The position numbers and the translations under genes are program-made. DNA of 64,000 nucleotides. Source: CAKZLS01 sp963786305 (GTDB lineage Bacteria > Pseudomonadota > Alphaproteobacteria > Rhodospirillales > Defluviicoccaceae). The stretch spans positions 58,500 through 122,499 of the forward strand of contig CAWAYL010000012.1 of assembly GCA_963786305.1 (NCBI GenBank), given 5' to 3'. How positions within the stretch are numbered: position 1 is the stretch's first letter; the number at the start of each line of letters is the position of its first letter. Under the pieces are notes generated by a model. That model made no database searches and was not told the origin of the DNA. It saw only the letters and a list, made by a program, of their open reading frames with translations. This document shows positions 47,960-57,904 of this stretch, piece after piece.

Positions 47960-49786
47960 ATGTTTTTCATTCGATTCAAGACGGTGGCCTATCGGCCGGA
48001 CCTGCAGCTTACGCTGCGCAATACTGTTGACGGTTGGGACGCAGATATTCCCGGCGAGTTCGAAAACGACGCCTGGAACTTCCGGTTGGCGACGGAGCGC
48101 TACGCCGGCGGCTTCGAATTCAAGTTCGTCCTGGAAGAACAGTACTGGATGAACTTCGATAACCTCCAGCTCACACCGGTGGACGGGCAGACCTACGAAT
48201 ATGACGCCACTCAGGTCAGCTTTCCGCTGATCACCGAGGTGTCCAAGGAAAACACGCGCGTCCAGCAGATGTTCTTCATGCCCAACCTGGACGAACAGAA
48301 GACCTATGACGTGATCGTCGTCGGGTCCGGCATCGGCGGCGGCGTGCTCGCCGATCAGCTGTCCGATTATGGCCTGGATGTCCTGGTGCTCGAGGCTGGC
48401 GGCTATCTGTTTCCGACCCATGTCGGCAACCTGCCGCGGCAGCACACGCTGCAAGCCCAGGTGGACAAGAACATCTGGCACCTGTGGGACGAATTCAAGG
48501 TCACCAACACCGTCAACGCGCCCGGCTCGAAATACGATGGCGCCCAGGGGTTCAACCTCGGCGGGCGAAGTCTGTTCTGGGGCGCGTTCATGCCGAGGAT
48601 GACGTGGTGGGAACTCGACTCGTGGCCGACCCAGGTGCGCTGGGATCTGGAAAACTTCGGTTATGATCTCGCCGAACAGTTGCTCAGTAAGGCGACCCTT
48701 GCGTCACCGTATCAGGATCAGGCGCTCAACGGGATCGCCGGAGCGCTTCCCGACTACGTGGTGCGGACCGCGCCGATGGCGATCCAGCACACCAATCCGC
48801 AACTGCGGTCGGTTCCGGGCGGTGTGTTCTCGACCGCCGATCTGTTGATGGAATCCCGGTTGACCGGCGGAGCGGTCGGTGCCGACAATCTGACGATCAA
48901 CCTCAACCACGCGGCGGTCGAGATCGAGACCGCCGGCGGGGAGGCGACTTCGGTCGTCGCCTACGACCTGATCAGCGACAAGGCGCGGACCTTCAAGGGC
49001 CGGTTCGTGGTGCTCGCGGGCGGCACGGTGGAAAGCGCCAAGCTGGCGCAACTGAGTGGCTTGAACGACCCGAACGCCAAGATCGGCGTCGGCATCAGCG
49101 ATCATCCCGTCTTCTTCACGCACTTCGCCGTCGGGCCATCGTCCCGCTATTTCGATCTCAACGCGGCGGCGAAGATTATGCTCCGCCACCAGGACGCCGG
49201 CTTTCTGCCCGGCGGCGGCGCCGGTCAGCCGCCGTTCGAAGATCTCCATCGCTACAATGTGATCCTCGAACTCGGGGCCGACTTCAACCAGGGACGGTTC
49301 ATCGACCCAGACATCTTGAACGCGCACCGCGACGCCAGGGGGAACACGATGATCTGTGAGATGGTGTTCCTGTTCAACGCGGCGCTGAGCGACAACCACA
49401 CTCTGGTGCACAATGGCCCTTCGTTCGCCAAGCCCGTGGTTACCATGGACGAAATCCCGATCGGCGTTGACGAATGGAACGAGATCCTCGGCCTCCAGAA
49501 CCGCGTGTTCCAGGAGGTGGGAGCGGTGCCGCTCGCCGGCGACCTGGTCCCCGTCCGGGGCGGTATCGGCGGTGTCGCTCATGAGGTCGGCACGCTGCGC
49601 ATGGGTACGGATCCGAACAACCAGTATCAGGACGGGGTGGTCGATGCCGATTTGAAGGTTGTCGGGTACTCGAACCTGTTCGCTTGCGACCTGTCGGTTT
49701 TTCCCTCGTCACCGGCGGCCAACCCGACGCTGACCCTGGCCGCGCTGGCGCTCCGGCTGGCGCGTCACATCCGTGACATTGCGTAA
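47960..49786 (+). CDS. GMC-family oxidoreductase with N-terminal beta domain
   Basis: 608 residues from the ATG at 47960. Residues 1-90 form a short beta domain (LTLRNTVDGWDADIPGEFENDAWNFRL; GGFEFKFVLEEQYWMNFDNLQLTP) that looks like a starch-binding-type fold. The FAD site follows (YDVIVVGSGIGGGVLADQLSDYGLDVLVLEAGG), with GGRSLFWGAFMPR. The C-terminus has HEVGTLRMGTDPNN and DLSVFPSSPAANPTLTLAALALRLARHI, the GMC catalytic region. No signal peptide. It presumably oxidises an alcohol or sugar-like substrate. Its partner electron acceptor is unknown. Confidence 0.88.
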   Translation: MFFIRFKTVAYRPDLQLTLRNTVDGWDADIPGEFENDAWNFRLATERYAGGFEFKFVLEEQYWMNFDNLQLTPVDGQTYEYDATQVSFPLITEVSKENTRVQQMFFMPNLDEQKTYDVIVVGSGIGGGVLADQLSDYGLDVLVLEAGGYLFPTHVGNLPRQHTLQAQVDKNIWHLWDEFKVTNTVNAPGSKYDGAQGFNLGGRSLFWGAFMPRMTWWELDSWPTQVRWDLENFGYDLAEQLLSKATLASPYQDQALNGIAGALPDYVVRTAPMAIQHTNPQLRSVPGGVFSTADLLMESRLTGGAVGADNLTINLNHAAVEIETAGGEATSVVAYDLISDKARTFKGRFVVLAGGTVESAKLAQLSGLNDPNAKIGVGISDHPVFFTHFAVGPSSRYFDLNAAAKIMLRHQDAGFLPGGGAGQPPFEDLHRYNVILELGADFNQGRFIDPDILNAHRDARGNTMICEMVFLFNAALSDNHTLVHNGPSFAKPVVTMDEIPIGVDEWNEILGLQNRVFQEVGAVPLAGDLVPVRGGIGGVAHEVGTLRMGTDPNNQYQDGVVDADLKVVGYSNLFACDLSVFPSSPAANPTLTLAALALRLARHIRDIA

Positions 49787-49975
49787 AGCAACGGTTTTGC
49801 GGTCTCGCAAAGAAAGGTAAACTCCAGAACGTTAGCGCGGCATGGTTGCATTTTGCCGTGGATTGGCGCATGGTGGGCAATTGAAAAGGCGAGCGCCTCA
49901 CGCGCGCCCGGCGCGTTGAGGGAGTCCCTGACAGCGCCGCCTCGTTTCGAAAAACCACATCGGAGACCCACCATT

Positions 49976-51016
49976 ATGACCGTTTCCGCGAGCCGTCCTA
50001 AGCCGGCCGGCGACCTGCTCATGTCGGTCGCTGAAGGGGGAACCATTACCGCCGCACAGACCCTTAAGCTGCGGTGGGAGGTGTTCGGCGACGGCGTCGT
50101 CGACCGCATGGAAGCAGAAGCGCTGCTCGATCTCAACGACGCCTGCACGCTCAAGAATCCGGCATGGAACGACTTTTTCGTGGACTCGCTCACCGACTAT
50201 TTCGTCTGGCGCCAGAAACCCCGCGGCACCCTCGGCGACGACGCCTGCCAGTTTCTCATGGATCGGGTCGTCCGCGACGGCCGCATCCACGGTCCCACCG
50301 AGATGGAACTTCTGGTCAATATCGTCCACTGGGCCCGCGAAGTGCCGGAAGCGCTGCTCGTGACGGTGCTGAGCGCCGTCAAGGAGACGGTGTTGAGCGG
50401 CGGAGGGCCGCTGTTCGGTCCGAAACGCCAGCGGGGCGGCGTCATCGACCGCGCCGATGTGGAGATCATCGCCCGGCTGATCTACGCCGGCGGCGGCGGC
50501 GGCGGGCACACCATTACGCGCCGCGAGGCCGACCTGCTGTTCGATCTGAACGACGCCACCGTCGCCCGGGACAACGCCGAGACCTGGTCCGAGCTGTTCG
50601 TCAAGGCCGTGGCCAGCCATCTGATGTTCCCGCGCGGTGCGCCCAAGCTTCCGGGCGTGCCCGAGTCGCTGCGGCGCGAGGCGTGGCTGAACGACCGACG
50701 CGGTGTCGGCCAACTGCTGAGCGAGATGGGCGGCGCCCTGGTCAAGGGCAACATCGCCGAGACCTGGGCGGCCGCGGATATCTTCGGGACCCGCGTCCGG
50801 CGCGAGGAGACCGAGCACCGGCGGCGGGAGCAAACCGATGCCGAGCGACGCGAGGCCATCGACGGCGCCGAGGCGGCCTGGCTGGTTCAGCGCATCGGCG
50901 CGGACGGGACCCTGCACGGCAACGAGAGGGCGCTGCTGGCGTTCATCCAAGAGCACGCGCCGACCATTCACCCCTCGCTCGTTCCCCTGCTCGAACGGGC
51001 CGGCCTGACTCCTTAA
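49976..51016 (+). CDS. duplicated-module protein of unknown function (TerB-like pattern)
   Basis: 346 residues with internal repeats. Module A (residues 25-125: EAEALLDLNDACTLKNPAWNDFFVDSLTDYFVW, then FLMDRVVRDGRIHGPTEMELL) recurs as module B (EADLLFDLNDATVARDNAETWSELFVKAVASHLMF). A final WLVQRIGADGTLHGNERALLAFI echoes the RDGRIHG part. The acidic DG-x-x-x-x-E-x-x-LL signature resembles TerB-type helical domains. No export signal. It lies between a GMC gene and the flagellar operon, followed by a terminator, so it is its own unit. Function unknown. Confidence 0.7.
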   Translation: MTVSASRPKPAGDLLMSVAEGGTITAAQTLKLRWEVFGDGVVDRMEAEALLDLNDACTLKNPAWNDFFVDSLTDYFVWRQKPRGTLGDDACQFLMDRVVRDGRIHGPTEMELLVNIVHWAREVPEALLVTVLSAVKETVLSGGGPLFGPKRQRGGVIDRADVEIIARLIYAGGGGGGHTITRREADLLFDLNDATVARDNAETWSELFVKAVASHLMFPRGAPKLPGVPESLRREAWLNDRRGVGQLLSEMGGALVKGNIAETWAAADIFGTRVRREETEHRRREQTDAERREAIDGAEAAWLVQRIGADGTLHGNERALLAFIQEHAPTIHPSLVPLLERAGLTP

Positions 51017-51052
51017 CCTCTTTTCGAATTTCACCTCCCTCCACCTCGAAAG

Positions 51053-51087
51053 GCGGCGGGTCCCGTCAAAGGGCTCGCCGCTTTTTT
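51053..51087 (+). terminator. rho-independent terminator
   Basis: GCGGCG pairs with CGCCGC around a GC-rich loop and is followed directly by six T residues. It lies 37 bp after the duplicated-module gene and separates it from the flagellar operon. Confidence 0.75.
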
Positions 51088-51234
51088 CGTAAGCGCGGTC
51101 CGCTGGCGCCGTAGCGGCCCGGGTGCCCGGCAGAATATGCCCACGGCGGCATGGATTGCCCGGCCGGAGCGGTTCGCCGCTCCGGACAGTGAATTGAACC
51201 TGTTGCAATATAAACGTTTTTCTGATTTTGGCGT

Positions 51235-51250
51235 TGGCACGATCTTCGCA
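51235..51250 (+). promoter_or_regulatory. probable sigma-54 promoter of the flagellar operon
   Basis: TGGCACGATCTTCGCA matches the -24/-12 consensus (TGGCACG-N4-TTGCA) with one mismatch and the exact 10-bp gap between GG and GC. Transcription would start about 30 bp before the flgI ATG at 51294. Sigma-54 control of middle and late flagellar genes is common in alphaproteobacteria. Confidence 0.65.
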
Positions 51251-51293
51251 ACACAAAGATCGAGTTTGTTCATGCGCCACAGGAAAACACGCG

Positions 51294-52448
51294 ATGATTT
51301 ATGTTTCCGATGCCTTGAAAACCGCCCAGAGGACCGTGAAAGGGCTTGCCGTGGCGATCCTTGCCCTGGTGCTGGCGTCGGTCTCGCCGGAGCCGGCGTC
51401 CGGCGCGTCGCGTATCAAGGACATCGTCGAGTTTCAAGGCGTGCGCGACAACCAGCTGGTCGGCTACGGCCTGGTGGTCGGCCTCAACAACACGGGCGAC
51501 ACCCTCAAGGACGGCGGCTTCACCAAGCAGAGCCTGAAATCCATGCTCAACCGGATGGGCGTCAAGCCCACCGAGGACGGCCTCGAATTGAAAAACGTCG
51601 CGGCGGTGATGATAACCGCGTCGCTGCCGGCGTTCGCGCGCCAGGGCAACCGCATCGACGTGACGGTCAGCGCGCTTGGCGACGCCGACGACCTGGAAGG
51701 CGGCACGCTTCTGGTGACACCGTTGATGGGCGCCGACGGCGAGGTCTATGCCGTGGCGCAGGGGCAGGTCGGCACCGGTGGTTTTACGGCCTCGGCGGCG
51801 GCATCGACCGTGACCCGCGGCGTTCCCACCACCGGGCGCATCGCCAACGGGGCCATCGTCGAGCGCGAGGTCGGCTTCGAACTGGCCAACATGGACACCG
51901 TCAAGCTCAGCCTGCGCAGTCCCGATTTCACCACGGCGCGGCGCATTGCCCAGGCCATCAACGCGTTTCTCGGCGAACCGGCGGCCAAATCCAGCGATCC
52001 CTCCACCGTCCACGTGTCGGTGCCGGAAGGGTACAGCCGCAACGTGGTCAATCTGCTGACCGACATCGAACAGCTGTTGATCAAGCCCGATCAGGTCGCC
52101 CGCGTGGTGATCGACGAACGCTCAGGCATCATCGTCATGGGCCAGGACGTGCGCGTCAGCACCGTCGCCATCGCGCAAGGGAATCTGACCATCCGGATCA
52201 CCGAAACGCCGGAGGTCTCCCAGCCCAACGCGTTCTCCGAAACCGGTGAAACGGTCACCGTGCCGCGCTCCGACATCTCGGTGGACGACGACGCCCAGAA
52301 CCGCATGGCGGTGCTGCAAACCGGCGTGACGCTGCAAGACCTGGTGAACAGTCTCAACGCGCTGGGGCTCGGTCCCCGCGACATGATCAGCATTCTCCAG
52401 GCCATCAAGGCGGCGGGCGCCCTGCAGGCCGATATCGAGGTGATGTAA
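51294..52448 (+). CDS. flgI: flagellar P-ring protein FlgI
   Basis: 384 residues with signal peptide (cleavage after PASGA, about residue 37). FlgI motifs are RIKDIVEFQGVRDNQLVGYGLVVGLNNTGD, LKNVAAVMITASLPAFARQGNRIDVTVSALGDADDLEGGTLL, and VTLQDLVNSLNALGLGPRDMISILQAIKAAGALQADIEVM at the end. It forms the peptidoglycan ring around the distal rod. First gene of the operon behind the sigma-54 promoter; an AGGAAA site precedes the ATG. Confidence 0.95.
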   Translation: MIYVSDALKTAQRTVKGLAVAILALVLASVSPEPASGASRIKDIVEFQGVRDNQLVGYGLVVGLNNTGDTLKDGGFTKQSLKSMLNRMGVKPTEDGLELKNVAAVMITASLPAFARQGNRIDVTVSALGDADDLEGGTLLVTPLMGADGEVYAVAQGQVGTGGFTASAAASTVTRGVPTTGRIANGAIVEREVGFELANMDTVKLSLRSPDFTTARRIAQAINAFLGEPAAKSSDPSTVHVSVPEGYSRNVVNLLTDIEQLLIKPDQVARVVIDERSGIIVMGQDVRVSTVAIAQGNLTIRITETPEVSQPNAFSETGETVTVPRSDISVDDDAQNRMAVLQTGVTLQDLVNSLNALGLGPRDMISILQAIKAAGALQADIEVM

Positions 52449-52450
52449 CG

Positions 52451-52784
52451 ATGGACACGAGCATGATGACACAGGTTCAAGCCGCCCATGCCGCCGGCGC
52501 GCCCAAGCCGCCGGCCGCCCACGCCGGCATGAACATGGCGGAGATCAAGAAGGCCGCCGAAGCGTTCGAGGCCTTCTACCTGGCGCAGGCCTTGCAGCCC
52601 ATGTTCGCGGGCATCTCGCCGTCCGGGCCGTTCAACGGCGGCGCCGGCGAGGAGATGTGGCGGTCCATGCAGGTGCAGGAATACGGCAAGGCGCTGGCCG
52701 GCGAGCGGCGGCATCGGCCTCGCCGACTCCGTGGTCGGCGAGATGTTGAAAATGCAGGAAAGAGGGGAGAACCCGTTGCCATGA
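52451..52784 (+). CDS. flgJ: FlgJ-like rod-binding protein, one frame break
   Basis: About 110 residues when repaired: only the N-terminal rod-binding domain of FlgJ, without muramidase, as usual in alphaproteobacteria. Motifs are IKKAAEAFEAFYLAQALQPMF and GAGEEMWRSMQVQEYGKALA. IGLADSVVGEMLKMQE follows after one extra base near 52708. It starts 3 bp after flgI. The stop overlaps the next ATG (ATGA). It caps or chaperones rod assembly in the periplasm. Confidence 0.85.
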
Positions 52785-53260
52785 ACACCCAACCGCAAAA
52801 TCCCGTCACCGCCACCGCCACCGCCACCGTCACCGCCGATGAACTGGCCGGCGCCATGGAGCGCCTGAGCGAGGCGCTGGCCCGCGAGAACGACGCGCTG
52901 CGCCAGCGCCGGCGCGACGATCTCCCCGCCGTGGTGCGCGAAAAACTCGCCGCCAGCAAGCTCTACGAGGCCCAGATGAAAGCGGTCGCCGAAACCGGCG
53001 GCGCGGTGACCGGCAACACGGACGCCCTCAGGCAGCGGATCGCCGTCCTGGCCCGCGCCATTCCGGCGCTGGCGGCGGAAAACCATCGCCGTCTCCGCGT
53101 CGCGGTGGAGGCCAACCGCCGCATCGCCGAGCAGGTGACCAACGCGCTCAAGGCGATGGCGCCGGGGCCGGGTGTGTATTCCCGCCAGGGCGCCATCGAC
53201 CACGGCCGGCCGTCCGGCGGCGGCGCGCCGCTGTCGCTCTCCGTCAATCACACGCTCTAG
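52781..53260 (+). CDS. flgN: FlgN-like flagellar export chaperone
   Basis: 159 residues, mostly helical. MNTQPQNPVTATATATVTADELAGAMERLSEALARENDALRQRR is followed by KLAASKLYEAQMKAVAET and LAAENHRRLRVAVEANRRIAEQV, the FlgN-type helical-hairpin layout. The C-terminal 30 residues are disordered, as expected for the chaperone tail. Its position directly before flgK supports the role: FlgN holds FlgK and FlgL for export. The family is divergent, so the name rests on both fold pattern and context. Confidence 0.8.
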   Translation: MNTQPQNPVTATATATVTADELAGAMERLSEALARENDALRQRRRDDLPAVVREKLAASKLYEAQMKAVAETGGAVTGNTDALRQRIAVLARAIPALAAENHRRLRVAVEANRRIAEQVTNALKAMAPGPGVYSRQGAIDHGRPSGGGAPLSLSVNHTL

Positions 53261-53293
53261 CGGCCGCCCTAGCGGACTCACGGGGAACCCACC

Positions 53294-55453
53294 ATGTCCG
53301 GTACTCTCTCCCTCGCCCTCGACACCGCGCGCAGCGGCCTGTTGACCAATCAGGCGGCGCTCGACGTCATCGCCAACAATGTCTCCAACGCCAACACCGA
53401 GGGGTATTCCCGCAAGGACCCGAAGTTCGAGTCGCGGACCGTCGCCGGCGCCGGCGCCGGCGTGGAGATGTCGCAGATCAGCCGGCAGGTGGACGAGGGG
53501 CTGCGGCGCACCATCCGCCAGGAACTGGGCGCGCTCAACGCCATGGATGCGCAGGGAACGTATTTCGCCCGCCTTCAGGATCTTGTTCGGACGGCCCGAG
53601 GACAACTCCTCGCTCAGCCATATCCTCGCCGAGTTCTCCGGCGCCACCCAGTCGCTCGCGGTCAACCCGCAGGACGCGCTGGCGCAGCGCGAAATGGTGC
53701 GATGGGGTCAGGAGGTGGCCGTCAAGTTCAACCAGATGAGCGGCACCATCCAGGACTTGCGCCTCGAAGCCGACCAGCGCATCGGCCAGGCGGTGGACGA
53801 GATCAACGCCCTGCTCGTCGACCATCGCCGAGGCCAACAACGACATCGGCCGCAACGATGCCGTCGGCCTCAACACCAACGATCTCAGGGATCAGCGCGA
53901 CCTCGCCCTGGAACGGCTGTCGGGGCTGATGGACATCCGCACCTTCACCGGCGGCAGCGGCGAGCTCGTGGTGCTTACCGCCGACGGCCACAAGCTCGCC
54001 GACAACCGGGCCACGCCGCTCACCCACGTGACGGCGGCGGTTCTCGATGCCGGCGCCACCCATGACGGCGGCCAGATCGGCGGCATTCACGTCGGCGCGG
54101 CGGTTCCCGAAAACGACATCACCAAGTCGCTCCGCTCCGGCGAGCTGTCCGGCCTGATCCAGATGCGCGACAGCATCCTGCCCAACCTGCAGAGCCAGAT
54201 CGACGAGCTCGGCGCGGAGCTGCGCGACGCCGTCAATAGCCGTCCATAACCGGGGCGTGCCCTTTCCCGGCATGACCGAGTTGAACGGCACCCGCGCGTT
54301 CACCGAACCGGCGACCCAGACCGTCACCTTCGCCGGCACCGACGATACCACGCTGGCGCTGTTCGACCGCAACGGCAACCAGGTTCGCGCCACCACCGTC
54401 CGCTCGCTGATCGGCGGCGCCGGCGGCACCGTCCAGGCCATCACCGCCGCCATCGACGGGTGGCTCGGCGCCGACGGCTCGGCGTCCCTGGTGGACGGGC
54501 ACCTCCAGATCCGGGTTACCGGCAACGACCGGGCGCTCGCCATCCGCGACCAGAGCGCCACGGCCCCCGGCAGTTCCGCCAAGGACGCCGTCATCCAGTT
54601 CGACGCCGACGCCGACGGCGGCACCGACGAGAGCATCGACGGCTTTTCGAATTTCTTCGGGCTCAACGATTTCTACGTGAACGACGGCATCGACCGGGGC
54701 TACGAATCCAACGTGGTGCACGGCAACTTCATCGCCAACGCCGCGACCTTGAGCTTCCGCAATGCCTCCGGCGCCATGGGACCGGCGCATTTCGGTGAGC
54801 GCCGGCGACAGCCTCGACGACATCGCCGGCGCCATCAATGTCGCGGCCTTGGGCGTGACCGCCACCGTGGTGAGCGACGGTTCCGGCGCGCGGCTCCGCA
54901 TCGGCTCCGACGACGGCGCCGCCTTCACGCTGACCCAGGACGTTCCCGGCGGCGACACTCTGCTCGCCACGCTCGGCATGCACGCCTCCGATCTCGCCGG
55001 CGCCGGTTCGCTGGAGGTCCGTTCCGACATCGCCGCCCAGCCCGGACGGGTGTCGCGGGGCGCGGTCCGCTGGGACGCCGAGCCTCGGCGCGACCGGCCG
55101 TTACGCGCTCAGCGAGGGCGACGACGCGCGGTGTGCACGCGCTCGCCGACGTGTTCACGTCGGCCACCGCCTTCGACGCGGCCGGCGGTCTCGACGCCGT
55201 CGGCGTCACCTTCGGCCAATACGCCGCCGACATGATCTCGGACAACGCCTTCCGGGCCGACACCAACGCCGACCGCACCGCCCTGCAGGGCTCGCTGGTG
55301 GAAAGCCTGCAGCACCGGTCCAATTCCGTCAGCGGCGTCAACCTCGACGAGGAGATGGCCGACCTGGTGCTGTTCGAACAGGCCTACGCCGCCGCCGCCC
55401 GCGTGTTCTCCGCCGTGCAGAACATGTTCGACGACCTGCAGAACATCATCTAG
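53294..55453 (+). CDS. flgK: flagellar hook-associated protein 1 (FlgK), about six frame breaks
   Basis: About 718 residues when repaired. The N-terminus is typical (SLALDTARSGLLTNQAALDVIANNVSNANTEGYSRKDPKFESR). DLFGRPEDNSSLSHILAEFSGATQSLAVNPQD is in the second frame. TIAEANNDIGRNDAVGLNTNDLRDQRDLALERLSGLMDI follows, then GVPFPGMTEL. The C-terminus is VSGVNLDEEMADLVLFEQAYAAAARVFSAVQNMFDDL. Breaks lie near 53578 (extra T), 53824 (extra G), 54235 (extra A), 54797, 55080 and 55125, all consistent with one added base. It forms the hook-filament junction with FlgL. Confidence 0.9.
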
Positions 55454-55488
55454 CGGCAGGGCATCATAGAAGAGTTGGATAGACAGTC

Positions 55489-56993
55489 ATGATCCGCACC
55501 GCCAATTCCGCCACCAACGCCCACCTCGTCAGTTACATGAACCGGACGCAGGGCCGGCTCGAGCAACTGCAGATGCAGGTGGCGAGCGAAAAGAAGTCCC
55601 AGGATTATACCGGCATCTCGGCGGACACCCGCCGGCTCGTCGGCATGGAGACCCTGCACACCGCGCTCAACCACTTCGTGCGCAACAACGAGATGGTGGA
55701 CCTGCAGCTCACCACCGCCGACACCGCCGTCGAGGCCGCGCGGGTCACCGTCAACGACTTCCGCACCGCCGTCCTCGACTTCAGCATGGCCGACACCGAC
55801 GACGAGAACCAGGTCAAGCTCATCCAGCAAACGGCGTTCGACGCGCTCGAGAGCCTCGAGGGGTTCCTGAATACCAAGGTGGACGGCCGCTACCTGTTCG
55901 CCGGCGGGCGGGTCACCACCGAGCCGGTGGATCTCGGATTGACGACACTCGACGCCTTTCAGGCCCGGTTCGACGGCGCGGCGGTCACTTATCCGACGAG
56001 CCGCGACGGCCATCTCGCCGGCGTCGACCTCGGTCACGCCGACACCGGCGATCTCACCTTCGACCGCGCCACCGGCACCATCATCGCCGCCAACGCCGGC
56101 TCGCTCGTCAACATCCCCGTGGGCACGGCCCTCGACGTCGGCGGCTCGGGCGCCAACGACGGCGTGTTCGTGGTCACCGCCAACGACGGCACCCAGCTCA
56201 CCGTCGCCATGGAGCGGTTCGCCGCCACCGAGGCCGCGCCGGCCGCCACGCTCTCCATCCCCGCCGAACCCGAGGCGGTGGTGTTCGACGCCGCCGCCAC
56301 CGGCGGGCTCGCGTTCGACGCGGCGGCGCAGACGGTCACCGCCGCCAATGCCGGCTCGCTCGCCGGCCTGCCGGTGGGCGGCGTGTTCACCATCGAGGGT
56401 TCGCCCGGCAACGACGGCCGCTATACGGTGCTCTCCAACGACGGCACCACCATCACCATCGAGAGCCACCAGCTCGCCGACGAGACGCCGGCGCCCGCCA
56501 CGGCCACGCTGTCGGCGCCGTCGTGGTACCGCGGCGACACGCTGGCCCGCAGTCGCACGACGTCGACGGCGCCCGGTCCATCGATCTCGACATCACCGCC
56601 ATCGACCCGGCGTTCGAGAAGGCGATCCGCGCCATGGGCCTGATCGCCCAGGGGACGTTCGGCGCCGAAGGCGGCCTCGACCAGAACTCCCAGCGGATCG
56701 ACGAGGCCATGTACCTGCTCAACAGCGCGCTCAACCGGGTGGTCGCCGGCACCCCGCCGTTCGGCCCCGAGGCGAGCGGCAACATCGAGGACGTCCAGCG
56801 CGAGCTCGGCTTCAACCGCGACCTGATCGAGGAGTCCAACCTCCGCCACAAGGACTTCATGGCCACCCTGGAGGCCCGCATCGCCGACATCGAAAACGTC
56901 GACATCAACCGCGCCGTCACCGAGTTGCTCGACCAGACCCAGGCCCTGGAAGCCTCGTTCAAGACCATCGCCACGCTCCGGGGTCTGAGCTGA
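55489..56993 (+). CDS. flgL: flagellar hook-associated protein 3 (FlgL) with repeated beta insert, one frame break
   Basis: About 501 residues, longer than typical FlgL (300-350). The flagellin-like N-helix is SYMNRTQGRLEQLQMQVASEKKSQDYTGIS, with FLNTKVDGRYLFAGGRVTTEPV. The C-helix is DIENVDINRAVTELLDQTQALEASFKTIATLRGLS. The extra length is a tandem beta module at about residues 185-340: GTIIAANAGSLVNIPVGTALDVGGSGANDGVFVV and a second copy TVTAANAGSLAGLPVGGVFTIEGSPGNDGRYTV. One lost C near 56554 shifts the frame. The insert would project from the junction surface. Confidence 0.88.
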
Positions 56994-57171
56994 TGAATTA
57001 CATGTAGCACGCGCATTTCAAACAGAGGCGATCGTTCTGGAGAACCATGCATTGATCGGGAGCCCGATGGTCGATGGCGGGTTAGCGGATAATTAAGCGG
57101 CCCGCCGTATGATGATCATCGCGACAGTCGAGCTTCGCTTGAAGGAATTCATGCCAGCACAGGAGGCGACG

Positions 57172-57825
57172 ATGGATTGGTTTGTCGGGAAGGACAAAGG
57201 GCGGGTCGGTCCGTTGTCGGAAGCAGGCGCCGCACAATCGCTGCCCGTCCATTACGCCGCCCCGCGCTCGGGCTGGACGAACAAGGACACCGCCGCGACG
57301 GCGGCCGTCGGCGATATCGCCGGCCCTTGGGCGCGATTTTGGGCCCGGAACTTTGATATCCTGGTGTCCGGCCTCCTGGTGGGCGCCGTTGCCGGTATGA
57401 TTGCCCCCGCTCTGTTCTTGCCGGGAAGCCCAATCGAAAGCGGGACCGGCCAGATGGTTTTCGCTCTTATCATGTTTCCGCTGGCCTTGGTCGTGGACGC
57501 GGCCATTTACGCGCTGTTCGGCAACACCTTGGGGAAACTCATCGCGGGCGTGAAGGTGCTTACATGCGACGGGCTCAACCTGACATTCTCGGCCTACCTC
57601 CGCCGCAATCTGACGATGTATGTGCGGGGATATGCGTTCGGCATTCCCATCGTCTATCTCGGAACCTTGATCTACAGCTGGCGAAAAGCGTCGCGCGGCG
57701 AACTCCTCGGATGGGACGTTGCAACCAAATCCGCATGCGTCGGCAAGGGCGACGGTGTCTTTCGAAACGTCATCACGGCGGGCAGCATGATCGCCATCGC
57801 CTTCCTCTGCCTTTTGGCCGGCTGA
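57172..57825 (+). CDS. RDD-family membrane protein
   Basis: 217 residues. The ATG at 57172 is chosen for its AGGAGG site; the upstream in-frame ATGs have none. The N-terminus (MDWFVGKDKGRVGPLSEAGAAQ) resembles a short GYF-like segment. The RDD domain then has PWARFWARNFDILVSGLLVG with the R-D-D pattern, three to four membrane helices, and NTLGKLIAGVKVL. RDD proteins are small membrane proteins, some linked to ion transport; function here is unknown. Last gene before the change in sequence character. Confidence 0.8.
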   Translation: MDWFVGKDKGRVGPLSEAGAAQSLPVHYAAPRSGWTNKDTAATAAVGDIAGPWARFWARNFDILVSGLLVGAVAGMIAPALFLPGSPIESGTGQMVFALIMFPLALVVDAAIYALFGNTLGKLIAGVKVLTCDGLNLTFSAYLRRNLTMYVRGYAFGIPIVYLGTLIYSWRKASRGELLGWDVATKSACVGKGDGVFRNVITAGSMIAIAFLCLLAG

Positions 57826-57904
57826 TTGGTCATCAGAAGCGCCGCCGGTCCGTCGGACTGAGGTCGCTTGACCTGGTTGGGAGGGCGCGCGTTCCGCGCG
57901 GTTT

